This document shows, in pieces, positions 26,016-38,800 of a stretch of 64,000 nt of DNA. The notes under the pieces are model-generated. The model ran no database searches and was not told the DNA's origin. It saw only the letters and a list, made by a program, of their open reading frames with translations. The DNA is taken from the NCBI RefSeq assembly GCF_016802725.1, contig NC_052679.1:13559463-13623462 (forward strand), given 5' to 3'. The position numbers and the translations under genes were made by a program. The DNA is from Solenopsis invicta. Lineage: Eukaryota; Arthropoda; Insecta; Hymenoptera; Formicidae. The stretch's first letter is position 1. Each line of letters begins with the position of its first letter.

Positions 26016-27427
26016 TATAGTTTTTCAGAAATACTTCCTGAAAATTTCAAATAAAAATTCCAAAAAATAAAGGAACAGTGATTTTGTGAGTAAATTCCGG
26101 AGCGCTTGATCTGAAGGGGTAGTTAATTGGTCGACGCCTGTTAATTTCCTTGTGGTTCCCCTATTATACCTGTGTTGACATTCTTGCCATCTACATTCTT
26201 ATTGAGACAGAGGGTCTGCTGTATGCGCCAGGAATTGCTAATTAAGGTAAAATTTAATAATGTTAAGTTTAAATATAAAAACATTAAAATCAAACTTTAA
26301 ATGCATTTTTCTTGGAATCAATTTTTAAAAACCTGTGCACAATTCTGCAAAAACTTTATACAATGAATTTATTTGAAATTTTTACACTATTCTCAACATG
26401 TTTCCCGAATTCTTGACGATCGAGTTTCTTTATTTTTGATTTCAGTTTTTTATAATATTAAAAAGTGTTCATATTTTTTTCGGTTTTTAACAATTTTTTT
26501 GTGACCGCCATTTTTATACAAATAAAAAAGATATTTTAAGTTCGTTGAGGATTTTATATATTATTTCTTTTTAAGAAAAGAGAGTATATGAAAATGACCA
26601 AAATTGGCCCCGAGCTAATTCTGCTGTTTACATGGAATCGAAAAATAATATTTATACCGGAAAAAGTACAAAGAAAATTGTGGATAATAATAAAATGTTA
26701 TACGAAATACATAAATGTGTACGTGAAATTATTTTTCAATTTCCTTTATTTCTAAATAATCAAATTTGTTTATATTTTAATATATGAGGCATGATAGAAA
26801 GACAAGGGTATGCTCTTGCGCATCGTAAGACGGCTAGCCAATGAGAAGCTGTATCTTGTGCTAAGTTAGGTCACATTAAGCGGCAAACTGTTCTAATAAT
26901 GGGAATTTTCCAATAAACGACACAATTGATAGACAGTATAACACAGAAAATTATTTTATCATAGTTGTTCATTAATAAACCTAATTAACTTTTTTATTAC
27001 TTAACTTTTTTATTAATTAACCTAATAATATTAATAAATTTTGCACAATTTAATATTAATTCAATATTAAATTACGGAAAAGTGCATATTTTAAGATATT
27101 TGTTAACTTTAGTGATTTTTATTTATAACTAAAAATTTATTTTTAATTAATTAATATATATTTATACAGTGTAATAATTTATTTTAAAATAATAATTTAT
27201 ACATTTAGACTAAAAAGTATTAAAAAACAAAATTTTTAACAATACATATTTTTACAATTCACTGTATTTATATATTATAATATATATTAATATATATTAT
27301 AAATCAATGTACAAGCAATAAATGTTTAATAAATATTTAAGAAATACTATTTTTGCCAGGGAGATAATAAGCACGAGTGGCATTGTTGTTGGCATATTAT
27401 TTACATATTTTGCAGGTATTAATATTT

Positions 27428-27540
27428 TAAAGAAAACAACAAAGTCAAAATAATGGTAATTTTATGTTAAATTAATCAAATTTACTTATCATTTTTTAAA
27501 TCATAAGAATACGACAAATTAAATTTTGTCAAAAATGTTT
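27428..27540. mobile_element. Short palindromic MITE, copy C
   Basis: A diverged relative of the copy at 31232-31375, lying beyond the 3' end of the P transposase. Shared words are AAGTCAAAATAATG, AATCAAATTTACTTATCATT and the inverse ATTTTGTC. Its ends are poorly preserved. Confidence 0.35.
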
Positions 27541-30272
27541 AAGTATAAGAGCATCTAATAATTATACTAATCAAATAACAGTAAAGGTAAATAGATTGGT
27601 TTTTAACAAGCAGATTAAATAGTATGGCAATCAATACATATTTATTTTGAAGAAACAATATACACAAGTATAATAGTTGTTGCTTGTAAGGCTTACAGAA
27701 AAAGACTGACCTACTAATCAATTTTTTTATTTATAAATTTAGACAATTTTTTTTTATTTTGTTTTTTTCTGTTTTTTAAGACAATGGTTCTATTAACTTC
27801 TCGTACTCGAATAAAGAGTACGCACTAAGCGCAGTATCATCTCCTTGGGTGTCTCTATTAGATGAATTAATGCTTCAATTCTTTTTGTCAACGTTTTAAA
27901 AATAAATGCATCCTTACACAGATTGGAACCATGATACTTTGTGAATTCTGCATTCATGATACGTACAGTTTGAAGAAGATCTTCGGATGGATATCGGCAA
28001 TTTCCTCACGAAATGAATTGCAACCAGTCTACGTCGTCGACAGCTGGCAAGAGAGACGTTTCTGTTCCAAAGTTAGGATACTTATTTTTAAAACGGTACG
28101 CTACGTAGCCAGCCATGTACTTTATACCTTCATCTTTGATTGTATCCGTAACGTCTAATTCATTGAGCGATTGTAAAAGTTGCTCTTCTCCCGGAGAAAT
28201 TATGTATGACGACAAATCAATGAAATGCTCTTGGTCATCATCATTATCGTCGTAGTTTACGAATATTTCTTCCGCATAATTTGTTATTTCATCTTCTTGA
28301 ATGTATGGCGATAGCATGCTAGTTGCAATGTCGGGTGAATGGTCATTAAATGGAGATACGAAGCAAGATACATTTGGTTCCAATGCTGTTGTGTTCGAAG
28401 TTGAACAAAAAAGGTTAGAAGAATGTTTGCTCAAAATGTATCTTTTTAAGCGATATCTAAAATCGAGTGCAGTCGGATGATCGGACGTTCCTCCTGTTGC
28501 CTTTATAAGTGAAAAAAAGTTCTCTTCTAACAGATCCTGGTTTAAACGATTTTTAAAGATGTATTTTATTTCATCGTCTTCATCGCAATATTTTTTTTTT
28601 TAAATATATTAAAAGTTGTAACGAAGCGTTAGTTATAATTATGCCTTTTTGGAATTGTACTGGCTTGTCATGTTTTCCAATTTTTATTGTCATCATTAGA
28701 TCCGTCATGTGATTTAAAATTATATTTTGTCTTTCCAAATTAATGCCATATGCATTTTTACTTTCGTGGGTGCTATACATATTAGTTGAATTTAAAATGT
28801 CAAACCAGTCGTTGACTAATTTGATAAAATTTCCTGTACCTTTCCAGGATGTGTCACCTAAGAATCCTTTTTGACCACACCATTCCAGTGCAGCAGACGT
28901 TTTATTGGACAGCAATTGCGCAGCGGGAAGAACTTTTTGTCGCTGAGATCCATGTATGTCCAAGTGATACTGCGATATCGCAAACGCCACTCTGACATCC
29001 TTAACATTAATTGCTAGAAGTCTTTGGATGGGTTCTTTGTGAATTATTAGTCTCTCGTTGCTAAATCCTCGGTCAAGGAAATGATTTCTCAGCAATTTTA
29101 ACAGATGCGGTGCATCTGCAAATACAAATATTTTTAATTCGGAGTTAAAAGGATGGTCAAAGTAAGTTCTTTTAGGTGCAATCCCTATGTCCAGTTTATT
29201 CCATAACATCATATTACGGGGACCCATGTCACTTACAATTGCAACAACCGTATAATGTATGCTATACAAGCGTATTATAATATCAAATATAATTTCTTTA
29301 GTCATAGGCTGATCATAACAGTAATATATTGGTTGTTTTCAGTTGGAGAAAAGACTTCTTACCATCACGCGCTGACAAGTCTTGTGCGGTCCAATGACTT
29401 GTTCTGCTTATCTATCTATTTTATTATTCAAGTGAATTTTGTCAAAACTTAGTATAACTAATTTTTCTCGTTCTTTTATTATGCTTTTATCTTTAATGTT
29501 CATACAATGCAAGATTGGAGTAATACACCTTGTTTTATATAGACGTTGTTTGCCCACTTGCAAAGTGTCGACAGACCAGGGAGTGGAAATTTCTGCACAT
29601 TAAGCAAGTATCGGTACGCTGTTGGGCTTACACATCGTAACGATATTGCATTTGCAATATCTTCTGATGACCAAACCACACGTTTTTGGGTAGGATTCAA
29701 TAAGATTTTGATCTGGCTCGGTGTAAAAACTTTACTAAGAACCTTTCGTGTATGCTGCTCCATCTTGTATTTTTCCCTTCTCTTCGTTTCCTTTTTGAAT
29801 TTTCTAAATGCTTCCTTTATTTTCATAATTTTCATTCGCAGTTTTTTTCTATATATGATGAAATAAACATAAACTCTCAATATGTAAAACGTGGATTATA
29901 TTTTATAATTAACAAACAAAAAGCGAACAAAAATATTGGAATAATATTTATAAATATTGTAACGAACAGGTTTGAGTAAGTTATATATTTTTATAATATA
30001 TTTATATAATTTTATAATATATAATTTTTTAATTAAATTAAATTTAAGTTAATGACTTATAAAATTAATTTTGTTTTCTTAAGAGTTACACGAACAAAAA
30101 CTAACATAAAAATGAAAAAATTGATATTTTTTAATAAAAAAATTAAATATTGTTTATTATATTGTTATATTTGGAAATACAAATTGTGAATTTTTATATA
30201 TTAAAAGTAATTGTAAATATTAAAATATAAATATGTAAATATAATATATAAATATATATATATATATAATGT

Positions 30273-30356
30273 ACACTTACACTTAATCTGACACTGAACA
30301 CTTACACTTACACTTACTCTACACTGACACTTACACTTACAACTTGCACTTACATT
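30273..30356. repeat. Degenerate ACACTTAC tandem tract
   Basis: Repeated CACTTAC/ACACTTAC words within an intron of the P transposase gene, abutting the exon 3 donor. The donor GTAAGT is itself the complement of the repeat word. Confidence 0.8.
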
Positions 30357-31231
30357 ATCATACGGTAATTGATAGGAAAACTTGATGTTGCTTTTTTAGC
30401 AATAGTCTTGGATACTAAATTCGTTGTCGTATCAGAATGTTCCATCTCTACGTCAGGACATTTAGGTAATAATGTTACATCAATACTATTATCTTCTACT
30501 AAGGTTTGTGAATTTGTTGGTTCGCAAAGTTGAGCTGTAACAAATTAAAAGGTTACAAATTAAATAATAAAGTTAAAAACTAGTAATTCAACATAATTAA
30601 TTTTTAATGATTTAATAATGTTTTTCAAACTTAATTTAACTTAAGTAATTTGATCTTAACTATACTGTAGAGTTAGTTTTTTGTTCATGTAAGTTAAAAA
30701 AGTATATTATAGTAAAACTTACCCAACCCTGTCGATTGAATATTATTAATATTGTCCTGCATTGCTTCGGAAGTTGCCTTTTGTGCCTCATCAGATTGTA
30801 ATGGTCTATGTATTTGTGGTTCTATGATTTGTGGTTCTAAACTTAAATGCAGTATGGGGATTGCATCCACTCGCAATTTCCGCCATCTTTGAGGTGAATA
30901 TTTTAAGGCAACCTGCTGTTGTGTTTTATTGTAGCACCAGGATTCAAAATGCTTCGAACGTATTCTTGCTGTAAAAAATGTATGTTACATTTTATTAGTT
31001 GAAGTTACATTGATCATAGATATCATTTCAAATGTTTTCAAGAGCTCTCTAAATGTGCATGAAACTGTAAAAGTACAAATATTTTATGCATATTCCTTAT
31101 GATACAACTTATTGTACTAAAAATATTAAAACGCCATAAATTCTACATTTTGAAATATTATGTTACATATAAATTGTTAAGTAAATAAATACTTACATTT
31201 CATAAATTAATCTGAACGATTGAGCAATTAA

Positions 31232-31375
31232 TTTCCCAAAAGAATATAGAAAAATCAAAATAATGTCAATTAGATCAAATTTGTCATTTTTTGGTCAAAT
31301 CATGATCAAAAATTAAGTTTAATTAACTTTACATTATTCAAATTGACATTATTTACTTTTCTGTTCTCCTTGGAT
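31232..31375. mobile_element. Short palindromic MITE, copy B (in P-element intron 1)
   Basis: The left end TAGAAAAATCAAAATAATG mirrors the right end CATTATTTACTTTTCTG. The body is the same as in the copies at 19605 and 27428. It lies in the first intron of the P transposase. Confidence 0.5.
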
Positions 31376-32010
31376 TTCTAATGTGTTAATGTAAATCAAT
31401 GTTATCTTACCGATCGTAACATTTATTCCATCTCTGCATACTTTACGCCACTCTTCAGCAAACGGTGCATTTTTCAGAAATGAAAAATATTTAATCACTA
31501 AACCTTCTTTTTTAGTTTTTCTGTATGAATTAGTGCAACCTTTTATTGCACAATACATTTTTTCCGAAAAGTATTGATGCTTTCCGACAGTAACTCTACA
31601 ACGTTATTCGTACCCGCTCCTTGATTTTTCGACAATAACAATGTCATATTATGTATCACGCATGATCACGCTTTCGATAGCGGTCAACCACATGTTATCG
31701 ACTTATAATAGAGTCGAAGCGTTCGTTCAATTTTTTCGCGAATGTGACGTCAGCTTGATACATCACGTGATGCGCAGAGAGGTTTTAAGGCTCGGACCCC
31801 GGAAGAGCATACCCTTGTTTTTCTACCATGATATGAGGTTAAGTTAAAAATTATCCGGACTTTTGCTAGAACACGTCTTTAAGTTTGTCATACTGCATTT
31901 TTGGTACGCAGGTTTAAGTTGGCACTACTAGGGTACTACTAGGGTCTCATGATCAAAGCTGAACCGAACCTTGATCGCGTTAGTTTGTTTACGGCTACGA
32001 GCATGTAAAT

Positions 32011-32105
32011 ATGGTTGCTCCGCTAGAAATTTGCACCAAGGAAAAACAAAGAGCTGTGATACGATTTCTTTAGTCGGAAGAAGTAAAAGGTGGTAAAATT
32101 ATACT
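32011..32105 (+). pseudogene. Mariner transposase N-terminal fragment
   Basis: The frame from ATG 32011 reads CTKEKQRAVIRFL, a stop, then SEEVKG. This is the start of a mariner-type helix-turn-helix domain; related elements usually have Trp where the stop falls. The match ends after about 30 codons in AT-rich sequence, so only the extreme 5' end remains. No inverted ends were located. Confidence 0.6.
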
Positions 32106-32770
32106 TAAAAAAAATAAAAAATATAACATACTATGATTTATTTTAATATTATAATACACTAATAATATAATATAATAAATAAAATAAAAATGTGTTAATA
32201 CTAGAAGATACTAAAAAAAAATTCATAACAAATAACAAATAATTTAAATAATCAGAAAACCAAAATACAAAAACAAACAAAAAGTGAGACAACTTAATCA
32301 TCACTTCCTCATCATTGGTTTTAGATTAAACAAAGAGTGATTTTTAAAAAATCAACACTTTTTTATTAAAAATTGCTATTGTATAAGTCTGTATGCAAAA
32401 TGCACCTGAAAATGAGTATAAAAAAAATATGTATATGTATATATAGAATTGTATGTACTAAAATATGTATATGTCTGATCATATAGAAATAAAGATATTT
32501 GAAGCTTCATGTTACGTACACAATTACGTATTTCATATAACATTTTATTGTTACTGGCAACTTTCCCCGCACTTATGCGGGCAAGTGCGGAACACTTAAA
32601 TAATTCTACAATTTGTTTAACAATATTTTAACAAATAAACGTCTTAATCACAAGTATAAGAATGTAAGTAAAAAAATAATAAATTTAAGAATTGGGTCAA
32701 AGAGACGAGCTAAATAATTCTGGATGTCAATTAAAACTTTTATTACGATAGTACGCAATTAATCCGGAAC

Positions 32771-32797
32771 GTTTCGGCTATACTTAGCCTTCATCAG
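32771..32797 (-). other. Hammerhead-ribozyme-like motif
   Basis: On the minus strand: CTGATGA, then a stem of GGCTA/TAGCC, then GAAAC. This is the order of the conserved hammerhead core. One extra base between CTGATGA and the stem departs from the consensus, and the outer stems are not obvious. Such motifs are known in Penelope-like and other retroelements. A similar motif lies at 41241-41269. Confidence 0.35.
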
Positions 32798-33129
32798 CCA
32801 AAATAAATAATTTAAACGAACATGTTACAAATTTTCCCAATAAAAGATAAATGAAAAAACAAGGAAATACGAAAAATACAGACGCTCATTACGCAGGTCT
32901 AAGCTCGTTACGTTGCTGCTCACATAGTGCTGTTATAGCTGGAGGATCGGTGACAGCTCCGGACAATGCTTTCCATTGTGTACAAATTCACAATTCTGTT
33001 ACTTCATTTACTGACGATGTAAGAAGGACGTCGAGATCCAAATTCGTCAAATAATTACTTAATGAACAGCCGCAACAGACATGAATTCATATGCAATACC
33101 CGATGACAGAAATTAACAAAAGTTATCTG

Positions 33130-33375
33130 AATTTGATAAACCTAACCTCTCAGCGATCTTATGAGTTGTTATTCTCCGGTTTGCATCAATTAATGCCTTT
33201 ATTGTGTCTTCATCAGGCTTTAAGATATGGCCTTCCAGAACATGGTGCATCTTCAACATCAAAATTGCCGGATCGAAATTTTGCAAACCAGTTTTGGCAC
33301 TGGCGTTCTGTCAGTACATCTTCTCCATACACATCAGATAATTTCTTTTTGCTTGAACAGCATTTTTAACTTTTC
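33130..33375 (-). pseudogene. Mariner transposase N-terminal fragment (second)
   Basis: On the minus strand one frame reads VYGEDVLTERQCQNWFAKF, then RSGNFDVEDAP, SGRP and IDANRRITTHKIAERLGLS. These are the two helix-turn-helix motifs of a mariner transposase joined by the GRP-type linker. Upstream, a one-base frameshift separates a KNAVQA stretch from the rest. The similarity ends near 33130; the catalytic domain is absent. Confidence 0.75.
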
Positions 33376-33511
33376 GATAGGAAAAAAGTAAAATATGCCG
33401 AAAATGCTCCTTTTTACTTTCCATATTTGATAGGGCACCAAACAAAAACTACTGCGTAGAATCAATCGAACTTTTTCACAAGCAAGCCTTGCTATATCAG
33501 TCAAAATATAA

Positions 33512-34977
33512 CCCAGCAAACACAGTAAATAATAGTTATATAACTTGTGTGTGTCACGTTATATAACGAATTTTTACATTCTAGCAATATTGTAGTTATG
33601 TAAAATTGAATTGTTGATATTACAACACAATAACTTATAACAGTCATATAACTGCCGTTTATCAGGTTTATATAACAAACATTTTATTTTAATAATATAA
33701 CTGTTATAAAACTGAATTATTAATACGACTCCTCCCTGCCAAAAATGTGCGATTAAAACCGATTAAAACGGAATCCTTTTAATCTGTTTTAATCGATTCA
33801 ATCCACGAGCGGATTAAAAAGTAATCGGTTTTAATTATATACGAATCGTAATTGATTTTAATATCGCTTTCGTGAATTATTTAAGTGTAATGCATAATAT
33901 ATAAATTTTTTAAAATTTTAATTTATTTGCATTAAGACTCTTAAATACTCTCAGCGACCACGTTTCAAAATCCTGATATTAGTAGCGAGAAATGATATGC
34001 TGAAACGCTAAAAATTCTTGCGTGCTATTTTTTAAATAAAAAGCTATTTTGATAAAATAACATTGTACATCATTTTTACTAATTTGTAAAATTGTTCGGA
34101 AACTATTTTTTTCTTGACGGTTGTCAAGAATTATTAATTGCCAAAAAAAAACATAGCTTTCGGACAATTTTACAAATTTGTTAACGTGATTTATAGTATT
34201 GTCATCAAAATATCTATTTAAAAATGGTACATAAGAATTGTTAGCGTCTCAACGTGTCACATTGCATTAAAATTTGATTTAATTATAATTTATGAAATTC
34301 TGTAATTTTGAATTAAAATGGATTTAACAAGTGAGTTCTGGCGCCACCACTAGGTGGCCACGCCGTGGGAGATTTGCGTTATATCTAGGCGGCCGACTCC
34401 CCAGCTCATACTTCCGTGAGACTTTTAGGAGCTGCTTATTGTAACCTCGAGACAAATACTCGCTCTCACTTTTTTCAAACATGATGTGTATGTGTGGAAC
34501 GCTGTTCCATATAAAATTTTATATTTTTATGTGTAAATAACAATTTGTATTGTTATTTAATTTTGTACTTAAATAAAATGTTTAATTCAAATTTAATTTT
34601 TTTTTAATCCTTGTTAACGAAAAAGATACAAGAAATGTTTTTTGTAAATTAAACATTTATTACATTTACATTAATGTATTCTGTTTTAATAAATCTATCT
34701 GGGTTTCGATTGGGTTTTTATTTTCAATCGGTTTTAATACTATATTTTCAGTGCAGAAATCCCGATCGATTCGGATTACTTTTTTTTTATCGGTTTTAAT
34801 CGTACATTTTCAGCAGGGCTGTATAACAAATATGATACAACTGTTATGTAACTCTTATTTTTCTTATGAGTGGGAAATTACAACTAACATGGACATTACA
34901 TGTAACGCGCATGTTATATAGTGTTACTTTCGATTTTATTTTATTAACATTGCTGTTATGTAACTGTGTTTGCTGGG
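33512..34977. mobile_element. Outer element with CCCAGCAAACACAGT ends
   Basis: The left end CCCAGCAAACACAGTAAATA and the reverse complement of the right end CCCAGCAAACACAGTTACAT share 16 bp. Both sides contain scattered TTATATAAC/GTTATGTAAC words. A second element (33734-34818) is inserted inside it. No coding capacity. The target duplication is unclear (flanks ATAA and AATG). Confidence 0.7.
33734..34818. mobile_element. Inner element rich in CGATTAAAACCGATT
   Basis: The ends CCCTGCCAAAAATGTGCGAT and (reverse complement) CCCTGCTGAAAATGTACGAT match with few differences, and both continue into TAAAACCGAT words. The middle includes a GC-richer patch at 34330-34480 of unknown origin. No transposase frame and no clear target duplication. 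Confidence 0.7.
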
Positions 34978-35055
34978 AATGATTGTGCGGCTTAAGTGCG
35001 AAGTTGCCCTCTGTTGGGAAAAAACGAAATTATTTTCCGAACAACCTAATATATA

Positions 35056-35190
35056 CAGGGTGATTATTAATGAATGTCCCCACTTTTTACCATAGAAGCA
35101 CGCATTTGTAATTTCTAATTTAATAATATGTTAGAAATACGTATCCATCGGTAAATCATGCTCCTATGGGAACATTCATTAATAATCACA

Positions 35191-35195
<5 letters not shown>
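35056..35195. mobile_element. Tc1/mariner-type MITE, copy 1
   Basis: Starts CAGGGTGATTATTAATGAAT after a TA, with the inverse ATTCATTAATAATCAC near the right end. A TA microsatellite follows directly. A sibling lies at 39879-40021. Confidence 0.75.
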
Positions 35196-35236
<41 letters not shown>

Positions 35237-35854
35237 AATAAAATATTTACTTGAACAAAAGAAATTATTAATTTGACATTAGAAAATAATAATTTCAATC
35301 TAATGAATACTTTATTCAGTATGTTTAAGAAGTATTTATTTATTTTAATAAAATGTTAGCTAATCACAGTTTTTGGTGTTTCAGAACCAATAATATATTT
35401 CTATAAATAAATAAATATTTAATAAACCAAAGAAATCATTTGTTTGAAGCACACAATAAAAATTTACTTGATTCAAATATTAACTTGAATAGTAAGTAGC
35501 GCAACGTGATCGACAGATGGCGCAAACTATGCTTTCTCAGGAGTGGAATGCAGCCTCTATGATTATATATGGAGGCCAGTGAGACAATTCTTGTAGCCTT
35601 TACTTGTGAAAATTTTTTCTCCACGTTTCTTTCTTCTTTTTGTAAACTCTCAGTAACCTAGTTTTACCTCATCATCAAAAATATTAGTACCCGTATTAAG
35701 TTTGATGCGTAATCAGTAACCACGCTTTAATACAACTGTGAAATGCTTACTATAATTAGCAATATATTCATTAAATTTTAAGTCATTAATCGTAATGATT
35801 TGCGTTTTCAAGTAAATATTTATTTATTTATTTTTTGTATTATTTATTGGATCT
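35196..35854. other. TA microsatellite and AT-rich DNA
   Basis: A TA run at 35196-35229, then AT-rich DNA with words such as TCAAGTAAAT and CTTGATTCAAAT. Similar words occur just beyond the far side of the element at 35855-39308 (39460-39620), so the large element may have landed in an older repeat. Confidence 0.4.
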
Positions 35855-38800
35855 AACTAGGAAACACAATGAAGTGTCCGCCTTAGATTTAAACAAGTTT
35901 TTAAAATGTTGTACAGATGAAAATAAGGGACATGTATTATTTTATACGTACACCCGTTTGCACTTTTAGGAGGTGAAACACCCCTTTGAAAAAAATCGAT
36001 TTTTTTTTTCAAAGCGTATATCGTCGAAACTATAAAAAATAAAGAAAAATGTTCTAAATAAAAGTTGAATGGCTCAAAGAGTACTTTATAACAGGAAAAA
36101 AATTTTTTTTTATTTTTTTTTATTTTCCCTCATCACTTACCTATTTTTTTAACTTAATTTTTTTATAAGAAAATTAAAGTTTATTTTTTTACGAATTCAA
36201 CGGTATATGATAAAGTTACGACGCGATTCCTATTTTCCATTCCTATTTTCCAAAAATAATTAAAAACCTATCTCTACGCATGGTACGCGCACCCGTCCGC
36301 GCGTTTGTGCGCTACGAAAGTGACTCCTTCCGATGTCGACGTGCCTTTAATATGTACAGAGTACAGATAAAAATAAGGGACACGTATTTTTTTATACGTG
36401 CCCTAATGCACTTTTAATGGTGAAACACCTCTTTGAAGAAAATCGCTTTAAAATTTTTTATTTTAAAGCGTGTATCGTCGAAACTATAAGAGATAGAGAA
36501 AAATGTTTTGAATGAAAGTTAAATGACTGCAAAAGTACTTTATAACATTGATAAAAATAAAAAAAAATTTTTTTTAATACTTTCTTCCACCACCTACCAA
36601 TTTTTTTCAAAATATTTATTTTTTTTATAAGCAAAATAAAACTTATTTTATTACGAATTTAATGGTATATGACAAAGTTATGATGCGACTTTTTCATTTT
36701 CCAAAAATAATCAGGGTGTCCACTCAAAAGTGTGAATCCATTCCATGAAAATCCAGGATTTTCCAGAAATTTTTATTAAAATTCCAAGTAAGATTACAGA
36801 ATTTTTGAATGCAGCTTTGAAATAAATTGATTTTATTCAACACGCACTTTTTAACATACTTTAAATATGTAATCACAAACAAGACACATGAGATTTGAAA
36901 TTTAAATTAGAGAAAGTAACAAATATCGAAACCAAAAGGAAACAAATATCAAAAAATAATCATATAATAATCTGTCTACAATATGTATATGGATCTAGCT
37001 ATCAGAAGTACCGAATTTGAAAACTAATAAAACATACAACGCTAATTTTGCATAAATATAAAATATTACATTAATTGAATAATATATATTGAGATACGAA
37101 GGAATTAATATTAAATTATTAGTTATACAAGTATTGGTAATAAAATAAAACTCAACAGTCATAAAACTTTTTTGCAAAAACTTAAACATTGAGATATCAA
37201 ATTTACAAACTACAAAAAAATATTTAATATAAATCTCTTTCAAGAAAAAAATAGTTTAAATACTATATAAACATAACTTATTTAAAATTGTAATAACGTA
37301 ATTTATGTATTTAAAGAAAAGCTAAATAATATTTATATATACATATATTTATATACAATTTCAATGAAATAGATTTTAAAAAATGTAAGAAATTCTTTTG
37401 TCAGAAAGATAAAATTTAAATTTAGAAATAAAACTTCAAAAAATTCCAGAACTAATGAACAAATTGATCACATTTTCAGGAAAATCTAGAATTCCAGGGA
37501 GCACAATCGATGATTTTCCATGATTTTTCAGATTTTTCCAGCTAGTGGACACCCGGATAATTTAAAAACCACTCCATAACGCATGGTACGTCTACCTATC
37601 CATGTTACTTCACAGTAAAACGGATTTGTCTTATATGGCGTTGACTATGTAACAGAGCATTGAAGACAAATCAACACAATAAAATAAATGTTGAAATAAG
37701 AGTTGTATAATATTAATAAGAGTAATAATAAAATCATAGTGACTTTTTTTAAACTGCTAAAATTAGTTAAATTTTTTTGATAATATGTCACAATATGTAC
37801 GAAAAACGAATTATGAATAAAGTAATTATTATTTGTTCATAATTGGTTTTTAATTGCAAATATTTCTCTTGGTTACTTTAAAATAAAAAGACACCACACT
37901 GAAGAATAACAACAATTACGATATAGTAAGACATTACTTTTTTGTGTACAAAATAATATGTAATTAATATAAGTTAAACACTTATTTACTAGTCGTTTTA
38001 CATGATTTGACTAGAATATTTGTTCTTTTCAGATAAGGAGACTTAGATTACAAAAAATTATTACTCACACATTCCATACCTTTATTATCTAACTCATCAA
38101 CTAACAACAAGAGAACTAACATAAAACTAATTTAAAAATTATTCAGAAATTATTTAGCTTTTATACTGCATTTATACAATTCAATTTATGTGTTTATTAT
38201 ATATAAAATTCTGTTAGTGTAGAAATATATGCATAACGACGCTATTTGACGCATGCATTCCTTATCTTGAAATTTAATTTTTACGTCTCGACAGTATTAA
38301 TCTTAATATGTACGAGTATACCTAGATTCAAGAGTTACGTAAATGTTTTTCTCGATATGTGCATTTTTACGCAGACTGTCCTCGAAATGTTTTTGTCATC
38401 TATTATGGAAAAAAAAGAGAAAAACATAATGCGTGAAGTATTGAGTATATGTACCATGTGCTTATGGAGAGGTTTCTAATTATTTTTGGAAAATGAAAAT
38501 GTCGCAATATAACTTTATCATATACTGTTAAATTCGTAATAAAATAAACTTTATTTTGCTTATAAAAAAATAAAAATTTTGAAAAAAATAGGTAGGTGGT
38601 GGAGAAAAGTATTAAAAATTGTTTTCTTTTTATCACTGTACTTTATAAAGTACTTTTGCAGCCATTCAGCTTTCATTCAAAACATTTTTCTCTGTCTCTT
38701 ATAGTTTTGACGATCACGCTTCGAAAGAAAAAAACCGATTTTCTTCAACGGGGTGTTTCACTCTTAAAAGTGTATTAGGACGTATAAAAAAATACGTGTT

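Larger units (their letters stand above)
27793..31558 (-). pseudogene. P-element transposase (THAP domain), four exons, inactivated
   Basis: Exon 1 (31558-31411) encodes the first half of a THAP zinc finger, starting MYCAIKGCTNS. Exon 2 (30968-30723) supplies its C-x2-H half (RSKHFES) and the DAIPILHL box. Exon 3 is 30534-30354. Exon 4 starts at 29848 with a basic coiled-coil segment and runs through the RNase-H-like core: LSFDKI (first Asp), VSDMGPRN (second Asp), FADAPHLLKLLRNHFLD, and NQDLLEENFF (likely catalytic Glu). All three introns have GT-AG borders and keep phase. Lesions: a frameshift near 29500; a TAA near 29412; a TGA where the family has Trp, near 29338; a frameshift in an A run near 28600; a TGA near 28006. 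The protein would act in the nucleus as transposase and bind the element ends through the THAP finger. Confidence 0.88.
26790..31830 (-). mobile_element. P element (THAP9-like), full length with 8-bp duplication
   Basis: The left end starts CATGATAGAAAGACAAGGGT and the right end (reverse complement) CATGGTAGAAAAACAAGGGT. The match extends over 28 bp with two mismatches, and the CATGAT start agrees with the P family. Exact 8-bp copies of ATATGAGG flank it (26782-26789 and 31831-31838), as expected for P elements. The 5041-bp element carries a four-exon transposase gene on the minus strand that is now broken. Two small palindromic MITE copies sit inside it. Confidence 0.93.

Noticed and set aside
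33091..33369. 92-codon plus-strand frame
   Set aside because: Opposite strand of the mariner N-terminal fragment.
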